From positions 145,328 through 209,327 of the forward strand of contig NZ_AKJE01000032.1 in assembly GCF_000282495.1 (NCBI RefSeq): a stretch of 64,000 bases of DNA, in the 5' to 3' direction. The stretch's first letter is position 1; the number at the start of each line of letters is the position of its first letter. Under the pieces are notes generated by a model. The model ran no database searches. It saw nothing but the letters and a program-made list of their open reading frames with translations, and was not told the DNA's origin. Of the stretch, positions 58,387-64,000 are shown piece after piece. This DNA is from Pseudomonas sp. GM79. GTDB taxonomy: Bacteria > Pseudomonadota > Gammaproteobacteria > Pseudomonadales > Pseudomonadaceae. The position numbers were made by a program, and so were the translations under genes.

Positions 58387-58914
58387 ATGAGCTACAGCAA
58401 GATTCCGGCTGGCAAAGACCTGCCGAACGACATCTACGTCGCGATCGAGATCCCGGCCAACCACGCGCCGATCAAATACGAAATCGACAAAGACAGCGAT
58501 TGCCTGTTCGTTGACCGTTTCATGGCCACCCCGATGTTCTACCCGGCCAACTACGGTTACATCCCCAATACCCTGGCTGACGACGGTGATCCCCTCGACG
58601 TGCTGGTCGTGACTCCTTACCCAGTTGCCCCAGGTTCGGTAATCCGCGCGCGTCCAGTCGGCATCCTGAACATGACCGACGACGGCGGCGGCGATGCCAA
58701 AGTGATCGCGGTTCCACACGACAAGCTGTCCCAGCTGTACGTCGACGTGAAGGAATACACCGATCTGCCTGCGCTGCTGATTCAGCAGATCGAGCACTTC
58801 TTCGCGAACTACAAAGATCTCGAAAAAGGCAAATGGGTGAAGATCGAAGGCTGGGCCGGCGCAGATGCCGCCCGCGACGCGATCACCAAGTCGGTTGCTG
58901 CCTATAAAGGCTGA
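58387..58914 (+). CDS. ppa: Inorganic pyrophosphatase
   Basis: A 175-aa family I pyrophosphatase. Metal-binding signature [15 protein letters not shown] with three Asp, preceded by [27 protein letters not shown] segment [11 protein letters not shown]. Hydrolyses PPi from biosynthesis. Followed by a strong terminator. Confidence 0.98.
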   Translation: MSYSKIPAGKDLPNDIYVAIEIPANHAPIKYEIDKDSDCLFVDRFMATPMFYPANYGYIPNTLADDGDPLDVLVVTPYPVAPGSVIRARPVGILNMTDDGGGDAKVIAVPHDKLSQLYVDVKEYTDLPALLIQQIEHFFANYKDLEKGKWVKIEGWAGADAARDAITKSVAAYKG

Positions 58915-58953
58915 GAAGCCGCGGTAAGCTGCTAGCTGCGACGTTTGAAGAAG

Positions 58954-58978
58954 AACCCCGGTTGATCCGGGGTTTTTT
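58954..58978 (+). terminator. Rho-independent terminator of ppa
   Basis: Perfect 8-bp stem AACCCCGG/CCGGGGTT with loop TTGAT, then TTTT (six T in a row counting the stem end), 40 bases after the ppa stop. Confidence 0.92.
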
Positions 58979-59151
58979 GTGGGCGCTCCGCTCAGACACT
59001 GACCTTTAACGGTACGTGGAACGCTTCTTGGCTTCGGTTTTTGCTTGTTTAATTTCCACTAAAAGCGCCTTACATCCAGTCTTAAATTTCCCTCGAAATT
59101 TGAACGGATCGTTTATTCAAACCCCCATCCTGCGCCAGTAGACTCGTGTTT

Positions 59152-59898
59152 ATGAAAAAGAACACTAGCGGCCCACGATTTAAAGCGCTCCTTGAAGCGG
59201 CGAAAATCACAACCACAGGATTTGCCGCTTTCTTCGACACGGAAGCGCAAAATATCCACAACTGGTACACCCGAGGTGTGCCCGCCTACCGCATGGAAGA
59301 GGTCGCCAGACTACTGTCCGTAAACAGCGACTGGCTGAAAACCGGCGAAGGCCCGAAAGAGTCCTCACGCCTGCGCGTGCTCGACGAGTCCGGCAACACC
59401 TTCGATGCCCAGGCCATCCGCGGCATCTACACGGTGATCGAGCCCATCGACGTCGAATTGCCCTTCTATATAGAAACAGCCACCGCCCCGGGCTCCAACA
59501 AAACTCACGTCGTCAAAGACCCCAGCCAATCCATCCGCCTGCCTCGCAGCCACCTCGACTCCCTGGAAATCAACCACGCCAATGCTATCTGTACCCACAT
59601 GATCGGCAACAGCATGGGCGAAAAGATTGAAGATGGCTCGACGCTTGCGATCGACCGTGGGCTGACTCAGGTTATTGATGGGGAAATTTATGCGATCGAG
59701 CATGACGGGATGCTGCGGATCAAATACCTGCACCGGATGCCGGGGAATGCGTTGCGATTGCGCAGCTATAACAAAGCCGAGTATCCCGACGAGATCTTCA
59801 GTGCCGAGCAGATCGACAAGCAAAACATCAGGGTATTGGGGTGGGTATTCTGGTGGTCGACGCTCAATAAACGCCGGCCTTCCGTGCCCTTCCTATAA
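59152..59898 (+). CDS. Orphan S24/LexA-type CI-like repressor
   Basis: A 248-aa regulator: N-terminal XRE-type HTH about 10-65 (GFAAFFDTEAQNIHNWYTRG, YRMEEVARLLSVNSDWL), linker, then S24 peptidase domain with the catalytic Ser in GNSMGEKIEDGSTLAIDRG and Lys in MLRIKYLHRM. This is the layout of phage CI and PrtR-type repressors that self-cleave with RecA. ATG 59152 is chosen; a GTG two codons earlier is possible. No phage, pyocin or recombinase gene lies nearby. The promoter region holds AAATTTCCCTCGAAATTT (59083-59100), a possible operator. Confidence 0.9.
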   Translation: MKKNTSGPRFKALLEAAKITTTGFAAFFDTEAQNIHNWYTRGVPAYRMEEVARLLSVNSDWLKTGEGPKESSRLRVLDESGNTFDAQAIRGIYTVIEPIDVELPFYIETATAPGSNKTHVVKDPSQSIRLPRSHLDSLEINHANAICTHMIGNSMGEKIEDGSTLAIDRGLTQVIDGEIYAIEHDGMLRIKYLHRMPGNALRLRSYNKAEYPDEIFSAEQIDKQNIRVLGWVFWWSTLNKRRPSVPFL

Positions 59899-59920
59899 GC
59901 ACGCAACCCTGTGATCCACT

Positions 59921-60043
59921 GTGGCGGGGGGGGCTTGCCCCCGTTCGACTGCGCAGCAGTCGCAAACCATTCACTATGGCGGACAGTATGGTTACCGGGT
60001 TTACGACTGCTTCGCAGCCGAACGCAGCCTTCGGCAGCTGCTA
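59921..60043. repeat. Composite REP: family C half plus family B half
   Basis: GTGGCGGGGGGGCTTGCCCC (59921) is a family C end; the right side, GCAGCCTTCGGCAGCTGCTA at about 60024-60043, matches a family B arm. In between sit GCGCAGCAGTCGC and CGACTGCTTCGCAGCCG palindromes. It opens the 892-base gene-free stretch 59899-60790. Confidence 0.75.
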
Positions 60044-60109
60044 CACCTCTCCGCAATCGCCCTACCCCACACGCCAAGCTGGGAATTCCTCAAAAAAATC
60101 AGTATGCTG

Positions 60110-60289
60110 CGCCCCACATTTGCGCATCGACCCTTCTTCAGGCTCAGATCGCACCGACAAGGCAGATCACTTTCTCGCCAAGTCCCACAGCCGGACGCAA
60201 GATCCGGGTGTACGTTTTGAAGGCTGGCGCGGTTTACCAAAAATAAACCAAGCCAGTCCCCGAGAAGCCGGCCACAAGCCGGCTTTTTA
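60110..60289 (+). ncRNA. Candidate small RNA with three hairpins and terminator
   Basis: In a gene-free stretch, three stem-loops follow in line: CCGGA/TCCGG (about 60191-60207), CTGGC-GGTTTA/TAAACC-GCCAG (about 60222-60256), and the terminator AGCCGGC/GCCGGCT with five T (60266-60288). A weak promoter (TGGGAA at 60080, TATGCT at 60103, spacing 17) would give an RNA of about 175 nt. Overlapping ORFs have no RBS. Not recognised as a known family. Confidence 0.5.
60266..60288 (+). terminator. Rho-independent terminator of the candidate sRNA
   Basis: Perfect 7-bp stem AGCCGGC/GCCGGCT around CACAA-type loop, followed by TTTTT. No gene precedes it within 350 bases on this strand except the S24 regulator. 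Confidence 0.85.
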
Positions 60290-60417
60290 ATGTCTGAAAA
60301 TAAATCCTGAATATGCTTTGACCGGCAGCCCATTGCAAATGGGGTCGAGTCCAGACCGCGATGTTGCGCGATTCGGTCGCAGCCGGACGTGAGCGACACC
60401 TGTCAATGGCTGGCCGG

Positions 60418-60480
60418 TGAGCCGAATAGACGTCATATTCGGCTCACTTTATGAGCCGAATATTATTTTTAATCGGCTCA
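60418..60480. repeat. Quadruple TGAGCCGAATA inverted-repeat cluster
   Basis: Four 11-base half-sites alternate in direction: 60418-60428 forward, 60436-60446 reverse (perfect), 60452-60462 forward, 60470-60480 reverse (one mismatch). The two 29-base palindromic units are 34 bases apart. Looks like tandem operators or recombination half-sites; no gene is adjacent that would use them. Confidence 0.8.
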
Positions 60481-60534
60481 TCCCAGTTCAACTATCCCGA
60501 TGACTCAACAGATTAATCATGATCGATACAGTCC

Positions 60535-60680
60535 CGTGACGAGGGGGACTTGTCGGAACGCCGCATCACCCGTTCGGCTGTGAAGCAGTCGCAAATTGCT
60601 GGATGCGGTATGCCTGAAGAAACGCGGTGTCTGGTTTAGGGGCCGCTCCGCGCCCCAGCGGGAGCGAGCTCCCTCGCCAC
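60535..60680. repeat. REP pair, family C, one end degenerate
   Basis: Left end CGTGACGAGGGGGACTTGTC is a decayed form of the core; right end reverse-complements GTGGCGAGGGAGCTCGCTCC and ends at 60680. Lies upstream of xseB. Confidence 0.75.
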
Positions 60681-60790
60681 AGGGTGTGTTTTCACCCGGA
60701 AACCGTAGCGTCATAGACCCCTCTTATTTGCCCATACCCCCTATGTCTGCTAGTGTCGCGCCGGTTTAACGTCAACCGGAAATAGCCGCC

Positions 60791-61033
60791 ATGGCCCGCA
60801 AAAAAGCTGCACTGGATTTCGAACAATCCCTCGCCGACCTGCAAACGCTGGTAGAGCGTCTGGAGAACGGCGAATTGTCGCTGGAAGACTCGCTGACCGC
60901 TTTCGAGCAGGGCATCGGGCTGACCCGCGATTGCCAGGCGGCGCTGGCTCAGGCCGAGCAGAAGGTTCAAGTGCTGCTCGAGCGTGATGGTGAGCTGGCC
61001 GAGGAACCCTTCGACGCGGATCAGCCAGAATGA
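60791..61033 (+). CDS. xseB: Exodeoxyribonuclease VII small subunit
   Basis: An 80-aa helical protein matching Xse[47 protein letters not shown]. With XseA it degrades single-stranded DNA. Stop overlaps ispA by four bases. First gene of xseB-ispA-dxs. Confidence 0.96.
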   Translation: MARKKAALDFEQSLADLQTLVERLENGELSLEDSLTAFEQGIGLTRDCQAALAQAEQKVQVLLERDGELAEEPFDADQPE

Positions 61034-61917
61034 TTGCGGCGTATTCGGCGACCAGCCAGGCTCGCGTCAACGCGGCACTGGAAACCCTGTTCAACCCGCC
61101 GAGCCCCGAGCTCGCACGCCTCTACGAAGCCATGCGCTACAGCGTGATGAACGGCGGCAAACGTGTACGCCCGTTGCTGGCCTACGCCGCATGTGAGGCG
61201 TTGGGCGGCAAGGCCGAGCAAGCCAATGGCGCGGCCTGCGCGGTGGAGCTGATCCACGCCTATTCGCTGGTGCACGATGATTTGCCAGCCATGGACGACG
61301 ACGATCTGCGTCGCGGCCAGCCGACGACGCATAAAAAATTCGATGAAGCCTGCGCAATCCTCGCCGGTGACGGTTTGCAGAGCCTGGCTTTCAGCGCCCT
61401 GCTCGACCCTCGCCTGAGCAGTTGCGATGCCGAAACCCGTCTGCAGATGGTCAGCGCCTTGGCATTGGCGGCGGGCCCGGCGGGCATGGTCGGCGGGCAA
61501 GCTATCGATCTCGGCTCGGTGGGTCTGAAGCTCGATCAAAAAGCCCTTGAATACATGCACCGGCACAAGACCGGCGCGTTGATCGAAGTCAGCGTCAAGC
61601 TCGGTGCCCTGGCCAGCGGTCATGCGGCGAAGGACGAACTGAAGTCCCTGCAGAGTTATGCACAGGCCATTGGCCTGGCATTTCAGGTCCAGGACGACAT
61701 TCTCGACGTTGAAAGTGACACCGAAACCCTCGGCAAGCGCCAGGGCGCCGATATCGCTCGGGACAAGCCGACCTACCCGGCACTGCTCGGTCTCGATGCG
61801 GCCAAGGCCTATGCCCTGGAACTGCGTGACCAGGCCCTGCACGCACTGCGACCGTTTGACGCGGCGGCCGAGCCATTGCGCGATCTGGCCCGGTACATCG
61901 TCGATCGCCGCAGCTGA
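61030..61917 (+). CDS. ispA: (2E,6E)-Farnesyl diphosphate synthase
   Basis: A 295-aa trans-prenyltransferase condensing IPP with DMAPP and GPP. First Asp-rich motif [14 protein letters not shown]; second motif [13 protein letters not shown]. Also GGKRVRPLL and the Lys-rich C-terminal part. Overlaps xseB; feeds ubiquinone and undecaprenol synthesis. Confidence 0.96.
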   Translation: MIAAYSATSQARVNAALETLFNPPSPELARLYEAMRYSVMNGGKRVRPLLAYAACEALGGKAEQANGAACAVELIHAYSLVHDDLPAMDDDDLRRGQPTTHKKFDEACAILAGDGLQSLAFSALLDPRLSSCDAETRLQMVSALALAAGPAGMVGGQAIDLGSVGLKLDQKALEYMHRHKTGALIEVSVKLGALASGHAAKDELKSLQSYAQAIGLAFQVQDDILDVESDTETLGKRQGADIARDKPTYPALLGLDAAKAYALELRDQALHALRPFDAAAEPLRDLARYIVDRRS

Positions 61918-62008
61918 CGGCGTATCCGCCAAAAAAAACCAACGCGTGGGCAGGGGGCGATGCATCAGGTAAACTGCCGCATCTTTTATACCTATAACGA
62001 TTCGCCTG

Positions 62009-63907
62009 ATGCCCACGACGTTTCATGAGATTCCCCGCAAGCGCCCGACCACGCCCCTGCTCGACCGTGCCAACACGCCGGACGGCCTGCGCCGGTTAGG
62101 CGAAGCCGAGCTGGAAACCCTGGCTGATGAGTTGCGCCTGGAATTGCTCTACACGGTCGGTCAGACCGGCGGGCATTTCGGTGCCGGCCTGGGCGTCATC
62201 GAGCTGACCATCGCGTTGCATTACGTCTTCGACACCCCGGACGACCGGTTGGTGTGGGACGTGGGTCATCAGGCCTACCCGCACAAAATCCTCACCGGCC
62301 GTCGCGAGCGCATGAGCACCCTGCGCCAGAAGGACGGCGTTGCCGCCTTCCCGCGTCGTTCCGAGAGCGAGTACGACACCTTTGGCGTCGGCCACTCCAG
62401 CACCTCGATCAGCGCAGCGCTGGGCATGGCGATTGCCGCCCGCCTGCAACACAGTGATCGCAAGGCGATCGCGGTGATCGGCGACGGCGCACTGACCGCC
62501 GGCATGGCCTTCGAGGCGCTGAACCACGCGCCGGAAGTGGATGCCAACATGCTGGTGATCCTCAACGACAACGACATGTCGATTTCGCGCAACGTCGGCG
62601 GGTTGTCGAACTATCTGGCGAAAATCCTTTCCAGCCGCACTTACGCAAGCATGCGCGAAGGCAGCAAAAAGGTCCTGTCGCGCCTGCCCGGCGCCTGGGA
62701 AATCGCCCGTCGTACCGAAGAATACGCCAAAGGCATGCTGGTTCCCGGCACGCTGTTCGAAGAGCTGGGCTGGAATTACATCGGCCCGATCGATGGCCAC
62801 GACCTGCCGACCCTGATCGCCACCCTGCGCAACATGCGCGACCTGAAAGGCCCGCAATTCCTGCACGTGGTCACCAAAAAAGGCAAAGGCTTCGCTCCGG
62901 CGGAAGTCGACCCGATCGGTTACCACGCCATCACCAAACTCGAACCTGTGGATGCTCCGGCCGCCGCGCCGAAGAAAGCCGGCGGGCCGAAGTACTCCGG
63001 TGTGTTCGGTGAATGGCTCTGCGACATGGCCGCGGTCGATCCGCGCTTGGTCGGGATTACCCCGGCGATGAAGGAAGGCTCCGACCTGGTGGCCTTCAGT
63101 GAGCGCTTCCCGGAGCGCTATTTCGACGTGGCGATTGCCGAGCAACACGCCGTGACCCTCGCCGCCGGCATGGCCTGCGAAGGCGCAAAACCGGTGGTGG
63201 CGATCTATTCGACCTTCCTGCAACGCGCTTACGACCAGCTTGTGCATGATGTGGCGGTGCAAAACCTCGACGTACTGTTCGCCATCGACCGTGCTGGTCT
63301 GGTGGGCGAAGACGGCCCGACGCACGCGGGTAGCTTCGACCTGTCGTTCCTGCGTTGCATCCCCGGCATGCTGGTGATGACCCCGAGCGACGAAAACGAA
63401 CTGCGCAAAATGCTCAGCACCGGCCACCTGTACAACGGCCCGGCGGCGGTGCGTTATCCGCGCGGCACCGGCCCGAATGCGCCGATCGCGAAAGACCTCG
63501 AACCGATTGAAATCGGCAAGGGTGTCGTCCGCCGTCAGGGCAACAAAGTCGCCCTGCTGGTGTTCGGCGTGCAACTGGCCGAGGCACTGAAAGTCGCCGA
63601 GAAGCTGGATGCGACCGTGGTCGACATGCGTTTCGTCAAACCGCTCGACGAAGCACTGGTTCGCGAAATCGCTGGCAGCCACGAGTTGTTGGTGAGCGTC
63701 GAAGAGAACGCCATCATGGGCGGTGCCGGTGGTGCGGTCAGCGAGTTCCTCGCCCGCGAAAACATCCTCAAGTCGGTGCTGCACCTGGGCTTGCCGGACA
63801 CCTATGTGGAGCACGCCAAGCCTGCGCAAATGCTGGCCGAATGCGGACTGGATGAGGCAGGGATCGAAGAAGCGGTGCGTCAGCGCCTGCAACTGCTGAA
63901 TATCTAA
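62009..63907 (+). CDS. dxs: 1-Deoxy-D-xylulose-5-phosphate synthase
   Basis: A 632-aa TPP enzyme of the MEP pathway: pyruvate plus glyceraldehyde 3-phosphate to DXP, the source of IPP, thiazole and pyridoxal. Motifs: [20 protein letters not shown]-binding [15 protein letters not shown]...NDNDMSIS, and the transketolase C-domain with [20 protein letters not shown]. Starts 91 bases after ispA, same strand. Full length. Confidence 0.98.
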   Translation: MPTTFHEIPRKRPTTPLLDRANTPDGLRRLGEAELETLADELRLELLYTVGQTGGHFGAGLGVIELTIALHYVFDTPDDRLVWDVGHQAYPHKILTGRRERMSTLRQKDGVAAFPRRSESEYDTFGVGHSSTSISAALGMAIAARLQHSDRKAIAVIGDGALTAGMAFEALNHAPEVDANMLVILNDNDMSISRNVGGLSNYLAKILSSRTYASMREGSKKVLSRLPGAWEIARRTEEYAKGMLVPGTLFEELGWNYIGPIDGHDLPTLIATLRNMRDLKGPQFLHVVTKKGKGFAPAEVDPIGYHAITKLEPVDAPAAAPKKAGGPKYSGVFGEWLCDMAAVDPRLVGITPAMKEGSDLVAFSERFPERYFDVAIAEQHAVTLAAGMACEGAKPVVAIYSTFLQRAYDQLVHDVAVQNLDVLFAIDRAGLVGEDGPTHAGSFDLSFLRCIPGMLVMTPSDENELRKMLSTGHLYNGPAAVRYPRGTGPNAPIAKDLEPIEIGKGVVRRQGNKVALLVFGVQLAEALKVAEKLDATVVDMRFVKPLDEALVREIAGSHELLVSVEENAIMGGAGGAVSEFLARENILKSVLHLGLPDTYVEHAKPAQMLAECGLDEAGIEEAVRQRLQLLNI

Positions 63908-63930
63908 TCCTCTGCTACATGCAAAACCCT

Positions 63931-64000
63931 GTGGGAGCGGGCTTGCTCGCGAATGCGGTGTGTCAGTCGGCATCAATGTTGACTGACACACCGCATTCGC
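63931..64000. repeat. REP pair (REPIN), family A, cut by window edge
   Basis: Forward core 63931-63953, and the first five bases of the reverse core (TTCGC) at 63996-64000; the loop contains GTTGACTGACA as in the amn copy. It follows dxs. Confidence 0.88.

Noticed and set aside
59911..60290. Short plus-strand ORFs of 99-111 aa
   Set aside because: They cross REP DNA, lack an RBS and end inside the sRNA hairpins; a decayed gene tail cannot be fully excluded (KIRVYVLKAGAVYQK looks protein-like).
60335..60365. tRNA T-arm-like piece (GGGGTCGAGTCC) as an attachment site
   Set aside because: Lacks the TTC of the T-loop and any neighbouring cloverleaf; no integrase in the window.

Overview
The window is a chromosomal segment of a Pseudomonas, almost certainly of the P. 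fluorescens group. Evidence: about 60% GC; gene order matching the P. aeruginosa PAO1 stretch from roughly PA3965 to PA4044 as I remember it (lrp, rluE, amn, ladS, thiDE, hemL, miaB to lnt, leuS to holA, lipAB, dacC, rlpA to proA, ubiX, mpl, eatR, eut genes, ppa, xseB-ispA-dxs); and many copies of fluorescens-type REP elements. It is core chromosome. I see no tRNA, rRNA, CRISPR array, IS element or intact prophage.

Layout. 1-8 kb: cut signal-peptide gene, a probable small RNA, an Lrp-type regulator, DUF2788 protein, RluE, AMP nucleosidase, AidB-like acyl-CoA dehydrogenase and the hybrid kinase LadS. 8-11.7 kb: thiamine synthesis (thiD, thiE), hemL and a Sel1-repeat protein. 11.8-17.7 kb: DUF1820 protein, miaB, then phoH-like/ybeY/corC/lnt (RNA processing and lipoprotein maturation). 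17.8-24.1 kb: ElyC-like protein, unknown 106-aa protein, leuS, lptE, holA, arfA. 24.2-38.2 kb: cell wall and lipoate block, with a lytic transglycosylase, LD-carboxypeptidase, lipA/lipB/DUF493/dacC, and rlpA/mltB/rodA/PBP2/rlmH/rsfS/nadD/proA on the minus strand. 38.4-48 kb: mpg, a DedA-PAP2 fusion, LON-domain protein, lrgAB, MaoC hydratase, a MORN-repeat C13-peptidase lipoprotein, NAD(P)-binding protein, YceK-like lipoprotein, ubiX, mpl. 48-56.5 kb: ethanolamine catabolism, with eatR divergent from aldehyde dehydrogenase, eat, eutB, eutC and then a GNAT acetyltransferase. 56.8-64 kb: DedA, MtfA, ppa, an orphan LexA/CI-like regulator, a 0.9 kb gene-free stretch, then xseB-ispA-dxs.

How the genes work together. 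The minus-strand block joins the elongasome pair RodA-PBP2 with cell-wall hydrolases and ribosome maturation factors. The eut block imports ethanolamine (Eat), splits it to acetaldehyde and ammonia (EutBC) and oxidises acetaldehyde (aldehyde dehydrogenase). A canonical sigma-54 promoter and the enhancer-binding protein EatR account for its control. Dxs, IspA, ThiD/ThiE and HemL supply cofactor and isoprenoid precursors.

Standout observations: (i) arfA carries a 12-bp hairpin with a U-rich tail inside its coding sequence, and its last three codons (LAA) look like an encoded ssrA-type degron lying inside a second hairpin; (ii) a probable unannotated sRNA with three consecutive hairpins at about 60.11-60.29 kb; (iii) a quadruple TGAGCCGAATA inverted-repeat cluster with no gene beside it; (iv) an 11-repeat MORN lipoprotein fused to a caspase-like C13 peptidase domain; (v) 18 REP loci of three families, including two inside the eut operon. 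No clearly new multi-gene system is visible; the best leads are the arfA switch and the 59.9-60.8 kb non-coding locus.
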